This document shows positions 12,501-23,219 of a stretch of DNA of 64,000 nt, piece after piece; the stretch's first letter is position 1; each line of letters opens with the position of its first letter. The notes under the pieces are model-generated. The model saw only the letters and a program-made list of their open reading frames with translations, was not told the DNA's origin and did no database searches. The stretch comes from Mytilus californianus (lineage: Eukaryota; Mollusca; Bivalvia; Mytilida; Mytilidae). Location of the stretch: assembly GCF_021869535.1 (NCBI RefSeq), contig NW_026262712.1:69100100-69164099 (forward strand), given 5' to 3'. Position numbers and translations under genes: made by a program.

Positions 12501-15500
12501 TTTTCCATAAGAGCAATAATATTATACTTTGTAGTGAAGGCAAACAGCAATATTTCCTTTGTAACATGTTTCATCAGTAACATCTGCAACATCGTATGGC
12601 CTTTACATATCTCAGTAACTGCATTTTATAATACAGGACCACGGATGTACTGCTTACATAGAAACAAACGAATTCGCATGGCGGATGATGAATGCATATT
12701 AGAAGGAGCTAAAGAAAATAAAAAAATGTGATATGATGACCAACAAGACAGTTTTCCATCAGACACAAATTGGTATAAATGTTGAGAACTATATATCACC
12801 GTACGGCCTGAGGCAATGACCAAAACCAATACCGCTTTGCAAGCTATGAAATGGCCCCGATATGACATAGCAAAAATAAGTCAATAAGAGTCGGGTGCCT
12901 TAGTTTACAAAAAATTGTATGTACAACACAACTTACCCTGTCGGCACAACCGGTCTCGTTCATTTGATAATTCATGCGATTTCTTGAGTTTTTTCTGTTT
13001 TCCTGATTGGTCTCTCACTAATCGATTAACAAAATTTATAAATCGGTACGCTGCTATCGCCTGAATTTACATATGCCTACGAAAACCATTGAATTATTAT
13101 AATTATAATTTAAGTAACTAAGATGTTCTATTTGTTTGGCTAAGAGCATTAAATGTAGATTGGATCAAAGACATATTCAGAAAAAATCAATCTAGACGTT
13201 AACAAGCTTTCAAGAACCAACAAACTTAAAGACTTGTGTAATATTTGGGGTAGGATAGCTATGACTGTTGGCATTAAATACAGTATCTCCAAATGATTTC
13301 AATCATGGAGCATTAATAAACAGGAAATGACCAAATCAGTTCAATACGTTGGAATTCGTCGTTTCAGAATCTTATGCATTGGGTAATATTATCAAAAGTG
13401 TACATTAAAACATCATGATTGATTAACGACGTCCTAAACGATGGAAATTCAACCGATGACGTGATGTAATTTTTTTTGTTGGTGAAAGGACAATGAAATT
13501 ACCAATAGTCCTTTAGATTCTCAAACGGCAAATTATTCAGTTGTTGAAATAATTTTATATGTATCTTTTTTTTATGTAAAGTTGTTGGAGAACATTTCGC
13601 AAAAAAATAAAAAATCTTATTGTTGTCCTTAATATCTATGGTTACATGTAAATTAGTCAAGGTCGTTCATAAGCAAAAAAAAAAAAAAAATATCTGAAAG
13701 AAAACAAAACTACTGTCATTATCTGTATTGTACACTAAGGCGACAGTAAGTGACCGATGTTCAAAATCTTATAATTGGTTAAAAAAAGATAGTCCAATGT
13801 AACATACAAAACATGAGAGATCGTATAAACCCCACAAACAGCGAGACCGGGTACGTCGACTGGTGAAGCGATTTCTTCTATGAATGCATGACCTGCCATC
13901 CCAATTTTAGTTTTAGGTTGTAACCCGGATTTGCTTTCTCTAAATCGTTTTATGACTTTCGAACAGCGGTATACTACTGTTGCTTTTATTTATTGCTGTC
14001 CAATGTCGACGTAATAATAGGGAAATAGTACACAGTGCCAAAATTACAGATCAAACGACACACTTGTATCCAAAGATCTGAGACTGCAAAAACATATCGA
14101 TTATGATTTAATATTTATTTTATTGGATCGGTCAACCAATTCGTGATGGTGACAATTACAATCGTTTTCCCTTCCAACTTTGTGGGAAAAGTGTTTATGC
14201 AAGGATCACCACACTGTTGGTAAAGTCCGTATAATGTGAACATGCAGGAGCGTAACACAGTGCCATTTTGCATCTTTCCTGGCAGAATTTTTTTTAATTT
14301 TCATATCAACTGCGCTTTCCTTAGATACTTGTAAAATACAAGAAGATTAAAGAAGCTAGACCTTGTAATTTCCTATAAAGGCATATTGATTATGTTCTTT
14401 TCATTAACAATCCAAACTCTTCTGATTTGGTCCTATTAATATATCTCCCTGCACTAGCAATTAGAAAGGAAACCAAGAAACAGCTTCGTCCATCTTATTT
14501 CTAGACATACACCTCGACTTTCGGTTATTTCAGTATAAGGATTTCGGTCATTTCAGAATACCATGACCAAATAAAACGATTTCAATGTTAAAGTTGTAAA
14601 GTGTCCTCCCATAGGCAGTAATATATCCACTTTACCCGTATAATAGCAAACATTTTCAATCTCATACGATAATCAAAAGTCTGCAGCTGCTATTATGACT
14701 GCGGAGATCGCCAAGGGTGTCTGTGCAAAGGAATGATGTACCAGGGTTTCGACAAAGAAAGTATCGTCATTTGTCGGAAAAAGCTCATCAGTATCTAATT
14801 GATAAAAATATCCAGTGCCTACTACATAAATAATACAAGATGTTCTCGAATTTTAGAAAATATAGTTGCTGAAGTTGTGTATTTTTAAACTTTTTTACTT
14901 AACAGTCCTCCTTTTATTCGTCTTTTCGTTATTTTTTACGGTTGGTCGTACCACTCTTGAAGTAATACGATGATAACGTTTATGCATCCTGCTATAAGTA
15001 TTTTGGCGTTTGGCGTTTCTGGTGCCGGTGGGTCCAGATATTTAATTCGGACCCAAAATTTTTTACAGTAATTTTTCACTTTGTTAACCATTGGCTTCAT
15101 ATTGTACTTAATTTATACTTTACAAAGAAAGTATATACTATATAAACTGTGTGTACTATATCTACTAATAGCACTATTTTGTTGGCGTCTTTTTTAAATT
15201 TAATGTCAACTAGATACACGTTTTGTTGGCGTGTTAGATTTATTTGTATGTTTTTTCGTGTTTTTTTTCCAGTTGTTTCAGACTCGGTAACATATATGTT
15301 AACAGTTTAAACTGTCTGGATCCAAATTATTGTAATACAAGCTTATTATTTATGTTTGGATTACATACTAGATTTTGTTAATGTAACTGAACTATTCACT
15401 TCTGACATACAAGTGCCAGAATTAGCCAGCTATAAAAACTGGCCAGTTTTACCAGATATTTTGTGGGAAACGTCTGTACCACGTAACGTTGTTCTTCATT

Positions 15501-17934
15501 TGTTCTGTTTGTTGGTAAAGACTAACTTTTGATTATGTCAGTTTTAATGAAATTCACCCTGATGATTTTACATTCAATTTAAAAATTGGTATTTTTGTTA
15601 TACTAAAATAACATAACACGATTGTGCAGAGGTTACTATGTTATTCTTGAGAAATGGGAAGTTACTATTTGAGAAATGATAGAGGTTTCCTTAATTTTTA
15701 GTTTTAAATGATTTATGAGATGAACGCAATGATATAAATTTGTATTAACGTGTAACAGAACATCATTTTTTTTAATTACTGAGTGGAAAATGTAAGGACT
15801 TGACTTAAATGATATGACAAAGTGTAATAACAACCAACACACAATTTATGAAGTATATAAATTATGAAAAAAATATTATCGAACAAACGTATGTCTTTAA
15901 AGCGAAAGAAGAAAAACAACTAGGAATATCATTTACAGCACTGAATACATTTATTCCTTAGCTTTGAATGCAGATTTGTCAAATATGGGAGGTAGAACAC
16001 CATTGGATTGTCTATAAAATTTCCCTAAGCTAAGCATTGGAACATCAGAAGGGAACACAATCATTTTGTAATCGTAATGTTGAGTAATAATTATTATGTA
16101 TTACTATTAGGGATGTCGACGAGTACTCGAGTACTCGAGTATCGCGCGGTAGTACCGAGTATCGAATACCAAAATGATACTCGACTAATCGGTTTTCGTT
16201 AGAATGTTGTTGTCTTCTAAAAGAAAAAAAAAATTTTAATTAAGAGCGCTTCCAGGGTAATTAAATATTAATCAAAATTAAAATACGCTTCGAATGTTTT
16301 CGTTTAATTGTCATTTTAAATTCCCTCGAACAGATGTAGGCTATGAACAAGCGAATATTTCTAAGGCTTACACTTTAAGCTTATCGTGTCTAAGTCATTC
16401 CTCCACCTCTCTACCGTCAGAGCACATATTTTCACCAGCATGACTTTTAGTTACGTAACAAAGTTGAGTAAACATTTTTCTATACATGTTTATTAATTAA
16501 TTGATTAGATTATTGCCAGTTTACATAATTAATGGATGTAGTAAATGAGCTCTTTATTATGGTATAAAATTCCTGGGACTATTATCTAGTCCTAAATAAT
16601 AATGTTGAGGGTTTTACGTCCATAAGACAACGACCCACAATACGTAAAATGTGTATAATTTTGTGTTTCCATTTTGTAGATGTTTTTCCGAGCGAGTACT
16701 CGTGTATCGCTCGGTAAATCTAACGAGTACTCGATTAGTAAATTTTCACCGAGTTGACATCCCTTATTACTATAAGTGCATTGTATTCAATAATTTGAAT
16801 TTTCTTTTGCAGTTCTCGGTTTGAAACAATTCGACAAAAGTCCAGACAGAAATGGTGTTACTATCGCCATTCTGTTGTACTTGATTATGAACATAAAATA
16901 CCGTCGCCGCTCAATTTTCCATTTCGTATAGTAAGAATTATCAAATATACTACAAAGCAAAAGTGTTGTCCCTGTTCAGAAGGAAACAAAAAAGGTAATA
17001 CACTATTTATATTATTCAATGTATCATTTATGTAATTCAAAGTTTGTCGCAGAACAAAGGTATGATGTGGCCCTAAAAGACATAAAGAGGTCACAGGATA
17101 GTCTCAAATGATCAACCTTCGTGTATACTTTACGCGACATTTTCTTGGTGTCTGTCCCATTCGGGGGCCTTGATATCGGTGATTGTCGTTTGTTGCTCTA
17201 TATCATGTTCGTGTGTGGTTACATGAATAAGAGCGTTGGTTTTCTCGTTTGAATCGTGTTAAGTTTTGTCACGTCATGGCCTTTTGTAGCCTGGCTATGC
17301 GGGTTAGGCTTTGCTTATTGTTGAAGGCCGTTCGGTGAACTGTAGTAGTTGCTTCATGTAAGACCAACGTCATTTGGTCTCGGTTTGACAGTTTTGTTAA
17401 AAGTAATCAAACCACATCTTCGAAATATTTTTTTTTTAATATTATGTTAATAACATGAATAAGTATGACCATACGAGCTGATACACAAAATAAGATTTCA
17501 GTATGTTGTCGTCATTTATCGAAAATTATATCCATGGTTTCATCATTTATTAGTTTTCGAAGCCGTCCGTTGCAAGATCAGTGAAAACCCTGTTATATGT
17601 CAGGGACCATAGCACAATAACACAGTGAGAGGATGTTTGAATAACCACAATTGTGTATGTTATGCCAAACTATTATTTACATACTAAAATTTAATATATG
17701 TTAGATGTTTTAACAGTGGTACAAATACAATTATAACATAAAGGCAATAAAACACAAGGGCGAGACTAGAATTAAAGCAAGTAACAAGTATAAGATGTAA
17801 TAATTATAATCAATATATAGATAATAATACACATTATTCTGTGCATTGTAGACACTAAGGAGGAATTTTTGAAGAAGCAACGTCAATTTGCAAAAGAAAT
17901 AATTGAGGAAGAAAAACATCGAAAAACAATATAA
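703..17934 (+). CDS. Gene A: TRPM-like cation channel, 5'-partial, 11 exons
   Basis: Seen: eleven exons (703-769, 1815-1979, 3074-3173, 5727-6021, 7387-7452, 8391-8525, 10321-10575, 11590-11782, 12280-12439, 16813-16994, 17852-17934), all with AG/GT borders and agreeing phases. They join to 1701 nt, 566 residues plus stop, with no internal stop. Order along the product: end of the cytoplasmic TRPM homology region (residues 1-209), S1 (about 215-242), S2 (255-275), S3 (297-318), S4 (327-350), S5 (362-387), pore loop IPYWQVYGE (410-418), S6 (453-478), TRP helix (479 on) and a charged tail. Known: TRPM channels are tetrameric plasma-membrane cation channels. The PYW..(Y/F)GE pore resembles the divalent-permeable TRPM1/3/6/7 group, and no kinase or NUDT9 domain follows. 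Inferred: a functional invertebrate TRPM-like gene whose N-terminal part lies upstream of the window. Its promoter is not in the window. Confidence 0.9.
1815..1979 (+). CDS. Gene A exon with TRPM helical-repeat motif
   Basis: Seen: acceptor TTTCCTTTCAG and donor A|GTAAGG; phase 1 at both ends. The second half reads LRLAVLINRRETAAVLWYHC, which matches the highly conserved TRPM segment of the L-WA-L-NR-E-A---W type. The first half carries a C-C-x-C cluster of unknown meaning. Confidence 0.88.
3074..3173 (+). CDS. Gene A exon, TRPM helix after the helical repeats
   Basis: Seen: acceptor TTTTCTACTACAG and donor GTAAGTG; 100 nt, phases 1 and 2. Joined to the previous exon it reads ..CDNPIMTALISSIYLTSL.., followed by an acidic stretch, EKDQEELQNHAD. 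This is the usual TRPM order: an alanine/leucine helix, then a helix with E-L---A--F. Confidence 0.88.
5727..6021 (+). CDS. Gene A exon, end of cytoplasmic domain and pre-S1 linker
   Basis: Seen: poly-pyrimidine acceptor ending at 5726 and donor G|GTGAGC. It completes an Asp codon and reads a helix (AIQLLEKMFSDNERLAKDAL), then EEFISHPSNQ, which corresponds to the TRPM F-(A/S)H--(C/N)Q landmark. The last 45 residues are polar and low in similarity (an N/S/Q-rich linker) and end on a whole codon. The ATG inside this stretch is not a gene start. Confidence 0.9.
6022..7386 (+). other. Gene A intron with AT microsatellite and short duplication
   Basis: Seen: an (AT)n run at about 6478-6506. It sits inside a duplicated unit: 6391-6451 and 6459-6532 share ATGTAACAAATATCGTTAAC and the flanking GTTAAT-AATAT, so the AT run grew within one copy. 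Nothing coding. Confidence 0.75.
7387..7452 (+). CDS. Gene A exon, first half of S1
   Basis: Seen: acceptor TTCTTATAG and donor TT|GTGAG; exactly 22 codons, phase 0 at both ends. It ends ILTSPAAMMVFHV, the counterpart of the TRPM (Y/F)-(T/S)AP-V-F motif at the start of S1. It is too short to be found by length alone; phase and motif support it. Confidence 0.82.
8391..8525 (+). CDS. Gene A exon, S1 end and S2
   Basis: Seen: acceptor TTATTTTGTAG and donor ATG|GTAAGC; 45 codons, phase 0. It holds the hydrophobic S1 remainder (IFFTALIMFSFFLTL) and S2 ending LLEEIWSM, the TRPM (L/C)EE(I/M) signature. The matching exon of gene B (50065-50199) has the same length. Confidence 0.93.
8640..8705 (-). 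repeat. tRNA-like SINE fragment
   Basis: Seen on the minus strand: an A-box-like TAGGCTGATAGAGTGG and a B-box-like GGGTTCAAAACC at roughly tRNA spacing. There is no good acceptor stem, so this is read as a worn tRNA-derived SINE head and not a tRNA gene. Confidence 0.4.
10321..10575 (+). CDS. Gene A exon, S3, S4 and S4-S5 linker
   Basis: Seen: acceptor GTTTTTACAG and donor ATG|GTGAG; 85 codons, phase 0. S3 begins with NIWNILDLL, the TRPM -FWN--D- signature. S4 carries RR..., FLRLLN and the linker GIIIIMVKEM, matching TRPM LGPKIIIV--M. S4 has few arginines, as is normal for TRP channels, so voltage dependence should be weak. Confidence 0.95.
10576..12279 (+). other. Gene A introns flanking the pore exon
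   Basis: Introns 10576-11589 and 11783-12279. AT-rich, with no repeat or coding signal that I can support. Confidence 0.65.
11590..11782 (+). CDS. Gene A exon, S5 and pore loop
   Basis: Seen: acceptor TTATTTTTCAG, and a weak donor G|GTTTTAC that gene B also uses. It encodes S5 and the pore segment IPYWQVYGELFLD. In TRPM1/3/6/7 the PYW--(F/Y)GE motif carries the selectivity-filter glutamate, so conduction of divalent ions is plausible. The extracellular loop before the pore has six residues (TVTGSSDI region) not found in gene B. Confidence 0.95.
12280..12439 (+). CDS. Gene A exon, pore-S6 loop and S6
   Basis: Seen: acceptor TTCTTTTTTAG and donor AG|GTATGT; 160 nt. Two cysteines (SGC and ERCP) lie in the turret loop and are also present in gene B. 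In TRPM1/3/6/7-type channels a cysteine pair here forms a disulfide. S6 ends NWLLLNIVIAMF, the TRPM N-LLLN-LIAMF hallmark. Confidence 0.95.
12731..12890 (+). repeat. Dispersed mussel repeat (family B), diverged copy
   Basis: Seen: GTGATATGATGACCAACAAG.. then CGTACGGCCTGAGGCAATGA and a GCAAGCTATGAAATGGCCCC end. This is the same order of blocks as the better copies at 29636, 51195 and 63026 (gatgtgg-atgag, gccaatgagacaac, gtacggccttcaacac, gctataaag). Non-coding. Confidence 0.6.
13795..14005 (+). repeat. Dispersed mussel repeat fragment
   Basis: Seen: CCCCACAAACAGCGAGACCG followed by a CCCGGATTTGCTTTCTCTAA..GAACAGCGGTATACTACTGT block. The second block recurs at 28105-28165 and, inverted, at about 20880-20940. 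Non-coding interspersed repeat. Confidence 0.65.
14125..14275 (-). pseudogene. Penelope-like RT tail fragment
   Basis: Seen: GGTCAACCAATTCGTGATGG and AAAGTCCGTATAATGTGAAC, matching in order and spacing the 3' part of the Penelope RT copy at 22142-22290. No open frame remains. Confidence 0.5.
16108..16765. mobile_element. hAT-type MITE with 8-bp target duplication
   Basis: Seen: terminal inverted repeats TAGGGATGTCGAC / GTTGACATCCCTT, rich inner palindromes (GAGTACTCGAGTACTCGAGT near the left end, CGAGTACTCGATTAG near the right) and a perfect direct repeat ATTACTAT at 16100-16107 and 16766-16773. Known: 8-bp duplications and short CAGGGATG-like ends are typical of the hAT superfamily. At 658 bp with no reading frame it is non-autonomous. 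It lies 47 bp upstream of a gene A acceptor and so may affect splicing or its branch point. Confidence 0.85.
16813..16994 (+). CDS. Gene A exon, TRP helix
   Basis: Seen: acceptor TTCTTTTGCAG, 47 bp after a MITE, and donor G|GTAATAC. It reads SSRFETIRQKSRQKWCYYR, then VVLDYE and IPSPLNF. This matches the TRPM TRP domain (F----I---S---W---R----I-EY----PSPL). Three cysteines (KCCPCS) lie near its end. In gene B this point is expanded into a cysteine-rich repeat. Confidence 0.93.
16995..17851 (+). other. Gene A last intron
   Basis: Contains an inverted family B repeat (17130-17400). The remaining AT-rich sequence shows nothing supportable. Confidence 0.65.
17130..17400 (-). repeat. Dispersed mussel repeat (family B), inverted copy
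   Basis: Seen: TGTCTGTCCCATTCGGGGGC, GATTGTCGTTTGTTG, AAGAGCGTTGGTTTTCTCGT and GTTGAAGGCCGTTCGGTGAA. These are the reverse complements of the blocks in the family B copy at 29636-29955, here diverged. Confidence 0.6.
17852..17934 (+). CDS. Gene A last exon, charged C-terminal helix
   Basis: Seen: acceptor GCATTGTAG, 27 codons and a TAA at 17932-17934. The peptide is rich in E and K (EEFLKKQRQFAKEIIEEEKH), fitting a short amphipathic or coiled-coil helix. It is far shorter than vertebrate TRPM tails. Gene B keeps an exon of exactly the same length (83 nt). Confidence 0.88.
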
Positions 17935-19079
17935 ATTGAGAAAAGTTTGAAATACTTTGTATTGATTCCATATATTCTTAAGTTAAATAATTAAATATAT
18001 ATGTACAATTAAACTATAGATTTTAAAGATTACGTTTGAAAATTCTTCTGATAGCATGGGCGAGACTTAAATTTCGAGAATGCTAACACACAAAAGTTAC
18101 AAGTTTCTAATATAAAACAACCTGAACAGAAAAGCTTGATCAGGACAGCAAAATATATAATCTAATTCAGTTTCACTGTGCAGTACATTTACTTAATCTA
18201 AATACAAATTGTTTGACTATTGCTAACGTTCAATGACAAATGTTCCATGCATATTTAGAACGAAAACAATTTCAAGTATGTTTTCCAGGGAAGGATGACA
18301 TAGATGGAGATCGGGTAGAGTAATTTGCAAAATGGAGTGCAGGTTGGATACGGGCATCATACATAAGTAGCATCAAGACACATTCTGACTCCTCAAAAGA
18401 GTTGATGCTAGATATGGTTAGGGTGCAGAGTTAATGACAGTCCCTAAAATATATATTACATTTGAAGTTATCGTTTTGACCGGAAGTGTCTGCGTATCTA
18501 TACATCTTACACAGGCAAACAGACACTACACTTAAACAAGGGTTTTACTGTCGGATGTGAGTTCAAAGAATGAAAAAAAAAAATACGATTCATATATCCA
18601 GTGCATAGCGAATTAAACCTCGAATCCAGAATCAAACTATTGAAATGAAAATTTGTTAAACTATACTTTTATTAGCAACAGTATATTTTGATAAAAATGG
18701 AAGGTATGAGGTGTAAGAATTCATGAAAAAATCCCAACTATTCTTTTCCAAACAAAAAACGACTAAACAGGGCATGATAGCTATTCTCCATCTCTGTGTT
18801 ATAATGAAGCATTCAATACGCGGTTAATTCATTACTAATGCAGATTTAAATCAAGTATTAGCTAGTTGGTTTATTCCTGCTATTCCAACCTTTTAATGTT
18901 CTGTATTTGAATATTTCAAAAATCAATGTAAGAATGGAAAGAAGTCTTATAAAAAAGCGGAACTTAACCAGATTAGTTTTTAAAGCTTATTAACTTCAGG
19001 TAAATTTATATGAAATCCTTTGATTTTTTCAATTAATGTGCACTTTGAAACTACTACTGGTCAAAGATGTTACAACTTA
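17935..19079. other. Intergenic, nothing recognised
   Basis: Downstream of gene A. AT-rich; no gene, repeat boundary or strong hairpin is supported. Confidence 0.6.
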
Positions 19080-19616
19080 TTCAAAGATATATATTTGTTT
19101 GAAACTCAAGATTTTTCCCGAGCCCCCATGCTAGCTTTAGGCAACCCAATAGTCCGAGGAACCTGCTGGTGCGGGCTGAAGTGTCTGATCCGAGAAGTAC
19201 TTCTCGAGAATGGCGTTCGTGTGATGAAAAAGGCTGCAAATGCATCATTCATCAATTTGCACAGTAAGGCAATTGAAAATACCTATAGGATATTTTGCAA
19301 TGTGACCTGCGAACGTATGAATGTTATTTACATTCTATAATGTTCGGTTTGTGCCCTTCAATATGTCGGTGAGTCAAAGTAGCATTTACACAAACGCCTC
19401 AATGGCCATAGGAGTGATATTTCTAAGAAGCTACTTCTCCCAGTTAGTCAGCATTTTAGACAGTCGGGTCACAAACTTGATCACTTTAACCGCATGAAAA
19501 TCCTAGCGATTAACCAGAACATTCACTGGAGTGATGCCCAGCGACAGGTCCGGGAAAGCTTTTGGATAAAGGAACTAAATATACATCATCCAAACGGCAT
19601 CAATAAGAAATACTAA
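19080..19616 (+). pseudogene. Penelope-like element GIY-YIG endonuclease region
   Basis: Seen: a broken frame reading RAPMLALGNPIVRGT.., then (after stops or shifts near 19340 and 19380) LQYVGES.., HKRLNGHRSDI.., VSQHFRQSGH, RQVRESFWIKEL and HHPNGINKKY with a TAA at about 19614. This is the layout of the GIY-YIG nuclease at the C-terminus of Penelope-like retroelements: QYVGET, R-N-HR, HF---GH, RE--WI--L and a final HP-GIN. Known: the domain nicks target DNA during insertion. At least two in-frame stops make it a relic. The RT half is not beside it on this strand. Confidence 0.85.
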
Positions 19617-20859
19617 CAGTTTTATTTACACTCAGTTTGACAGTTTGGGATGTACAGTCACGTCTATAGAGTATTTTGTTTTATTTTTTGATGTTCAAGA
19701 TTGGGGATTAAATCAATAGACTAAAACTTACCTGTATTATTGAGCTATTTTACACAAACAGTTAGAATTGTTAAAATTAATGACACTGATGAAGGCTATT
19801 TGTTTAGCCGAAATATTTGTCAACACGATTTTATTACATCATCTTCGTATATTAACATCTTATATTAGTACCGTTATGCAAATATTTACACTTATATATT
19901 GTTTTCCTTATCTGCGCAGTATCGTTTAGTCTATTATACACCTTTGACAGTTTCATTTCGAATTCATGGTAGTACAGCTGTTCTTTTTTTTTGTATTTTT
20001 TAAATGTAGCAGGAAAATTATTAGTATATATCGATCTCGTAATATTTGTGAATATACAACAATTCGCTATAACTTTAAATTGCATGTATGTCACTCCAAA
20101 AGCGTAACGACTACTATTATATTTTATTGCAAATTACAGAAACAGTTAATACATTCCGACAGCCTTGTTCGCATTGAATACCAGTGAATGTCTAATAAAG
20201 GATCCAATAGACATGTTTTACCTAGTTTTATTTTAAATTGAAAGTTGTCATATCTTAGATTGATTGATTCATTGTCGTTGGCTGAACGTCCAATGACAAT
20301 TAAACTATGTATATTTTGTACGAAAACAAATAAATAATTAATACAATTTTAAAAGCCTGCAAAGTGGGTTGAACGGGGGACAATATTGACTGTCACTGGA
20401 CAAAAGTTTGATGAATAGGGGCAGAATTTTTGTCTTACAATATACCACGTACCTTAAGTAAATTGTTGCAACAAATTTAAAACGTACGGAGATCGTGAAG
20501 GTTGCAACGAGGCACGGAATTCTACTTCTCGAACAGACGTGTCTTCGAACTTTTTAAGAATCGTTCCGCCTGTCCAGTTTTATAATCCTGACCTGAACTA
20601 AATCAGCATTACAAACTCAACACAATATATTGATTTTGTTGACAATTATAGAGGGAATGAAATAAGCGAGAATAGTACTAACGAAGATGCTCTTTTATTT
20701 CACTTTTTGATATAAAGATGATGTCTTATCACGTAGTACCTAAGTTGGCTGTAATTACACAAATGTAATTGATTTTATAGATACAACAAATACAGCGAAG
20801 TCTATTTCGTATCTTGTCTAACATTTAGAAATTCACATTGAGGGTCGGTTGGGCACTAC
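19617..20859. other. Intergenic, downstream of the endonuclease relic
   Basis: 19620-19860 is probably the 3' tail of the Penelope-like relic (it runs on in the same orientation), but no terminus was found. 19860-20859 is AT-rich and holds no supportable feature. Confidence 0.5.
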
Positions 20860-21250
20860 ACTTTACGATAAGTAAATATAACAGTAGTATACCGCTGTTC
20901 AATAATCATTAAGCGATTAAGCGAAAACAAATCCGGGTCACAAACCAAACCGAGGGAAACCCATCAACTATTACATGTATAAGAGGAAAACATCAGAACA
21001 ACAGAAACACTGAACTGCAACAAAAACAAACGCCAACATACATAGAAACGGACTATTTGATAACAACTGCCATATTCCTGACTTGGTACAGGACATTTTA
21101 AGAAAAACTGGTTTATGGCTACTCAAATTACCCGCTTGTATGGCAATGTTAAAAATACCGCTAAAATGATAGCATTACATGAAAGGAATACAGTAAAAAT
21201 AAACGGAAGAATACTCAGGACAGAGAAATACATAATAAGATATATGATAA
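20860..21250 (-). repeat. Dispersed mussel repeat (family C), inverted copy
   Basis: Seen: AGTAGTATACCGCTGTTCAA, AACAAATCCGGGTCACAAAC, ACAACTGCCATATTCCTGAC and TTGGTACAGGACATTTT. The reverse complements occur in order at 27930-28165 and, in part, at 25245-25390. Non-coding. Confidence 0.7.
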
Positions 21251-21705
21251 TTCATTACAAAATGTAGACCACAGAATAACAAAGGAAACCTCCAATGAAT
21301 TTACGACAGTACACCAGAACACAGCAAAAGAAATTATATTCTTTGGAATGTATAAATGCCACAAAAAGTGACGTATTTTTTGTGACGTTTATTTCATCGC
21401 AGGTAAACTTTTAAAAATATAATATATTAGTTTTATTGTAGACACTTACAAGAATATAAAATTGGGACTGAGTTTTAAGTGGTGTTATTTTGTGTATTTT
21501 CTAACCATGACAAAAATTTTAAAATGGAATTGTGTTTGTAATGATGTAATTATTTGTATTGCCTAACCGTGTCGGTCTTTTTTTCTTAAATAAAAAAATG
21601 TGTATAAACAAAAACATCATGTGCATATAAATAATTTAAACTGAAAATCATATAAATAAAATTGCTGATTAATTATCTTAACTGTTACATACGTAAAGAA
21701 AATAG

Positions 21706-21736
<31 letters not shown>

Positions 21737-22141
21737 CTGTAATATAAAGCAAGATCAAGGAAGACAAAACAGTAAACACACTTGAAAAACAAGCAACATA
21801 AAACAAAAACACTGTGGACGAACCACAAGTAAGTCGATATACTTGACAAATAAGACATATGTGAAATGTTCTGAAAATACAGAATTCAAACCACAAACGA
21901 TCAGACATACTGCAATATCTAAGCAGACTTACAAAAGAAACATCATAACTAAATACATGAATGTTGGATGTATGAATGCCGAGAAACGTTGCACAGCAAT
22001 GCGAATTCACACTCGACAAAACAGTCATATTCTGGAACAGGTCACGTTCGGCAATTATAAACAGAACTAACGACGTTGATGGTAAACAACAATCTAAGAC
22101 GTGATAAAAAAGTCGCTAGTTAGTTTTGACACATACACATA
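21250..22141. other. Downstream flank of RT fragment 1
   Basis: AT-rich with a 27-bp A run at about 21712-21737. Short reading frames on both strands here show no family motif. It may include the 3' untranslated part of the retroelement. Confidence 0.5.
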
Positions 22142-22860
22142 TTATAGATCAACCAATTCGTTATTGTGTTCTAGAAATTTACGGCGTGTCATTTTTAATC
22201 TTTCCTCCTCATAACCCTGTTGGAGCAGTTTCTGAATAAGGAGCACATTTTTGTATAGGAAGTCCGTATAGTGTGAAAATGCACGAGCATAATCTATCAA
22301 CTGTGATATGTAAACACCATACGATGGGACAGAGAGTATGTTTATGCTGAGAAATGGGAAATTAATAGTTAGGAAGTTGATATCATCCCGTTTACCATAG
22401 ATTTTTGTGTGAATTAGTCCATCTGTGTCAATATTGAGGAAAAGATCAAGGTATGCAACAGTCCTTCTTGTATCGTAGTAGTATTCGTAATTTCAAGTTC
22501 ACTGGGATATATGAGATGTAAGTACTGACTGAAATATTGTTTATTCAATGATAGGACATCATCAATATATCTGAATGTAAAATAAAAGACTTTCGCAAGA
22601 TGCTTTTTCTTTTTGTATATTAAAATGTTCGGAATGCATTCTGCTTCATACGAGTACAAACACAAATCGGTCAGTTGGGGTGCACAATAAGTATCCATTT
22701 GAATACCGCCTGTCTGTTGAAATATCAATCTTCAAACTCAACAAATATATTGTCGATCAAAAAGTCCAGCATTTTGATAATATCATCTTCAGTATATTTT
22801 CTGATAGAATCGGTATAGTTTTTGTATATTTGTTACAACGTTCCAGCAGCGCATGCCCAT
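22142..22860 (-). pseudogene. Penelope-like reverse transcriptase fragment 1
   Basis: Seen on the minus strand: EDDIIKMLDFLIDNIFVEFE, a shift, then YCAPQLTDLCLYSYEAE, FTFRYIDDVLSLN and IYPSELEI. After further shifts come LLQQGYEEERLKMTRRKF and a stop near 22142. Order and motifs (motif B MGTNCAP-L-AD, motif C YIDD, thumb QGY---RL) are those of Penelope-like RTs. The catalytic YIDD is kept, but motif B has lost its glycine (DTYCAP) and the frame is broken at several points. The GIY-YIG part is absent downstream. Confidence 0.85.
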
Positions 22861-23219
22861 TACGTATATACCACTCATATACTACTTTAATCCAGGATTT
22901 GCATTTTTCCTTGATCTGTCTACTAGAAATTGTAGCTAGGGTTCCAAGTAGTCAAGTAAAAACAGTCACTTTACAACTTAAATTCTGTGTCACTTGTCAA
23001 ATTTATTTTGGCCATGGTGTTAGCAGTTTTTATTTGACTGATCAAATAAGATTACATCTTTGACATTTCCTATCTGTTTTTATGTAGAGTTGGGGCTATA
23101 TAGAGGATGGTTTAAGAATCTTTTTTTTTTTAAATTTAACTTTATATGTGTTTTATATAGTTTCCGCGGTATGAGAAGCCTGTGAAAATTTTCAAACACT
23201 AGTGCATGTTTATGGTCAC

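Larger units (their letters stand above)
12440..16812 (+). other. Gene A 4.4-kb intron with nested repeats
   Basis: Holds a family B repeat (12731-12890), mussel repeat fragments at 13795-14005, a Penelope RT tail fragment at 14125-14275 and a hAT-type MITE at 16108-16765. The stretches 12890-13790 and 14280-16100 show no gene or clear repeat. Confidence 0.7.

Noticed and set aside
21678-22028. 116-codon minus-strand frame
   Set aside because: It spans a 27-bp A run and a low-complexity stretch, with no domain.
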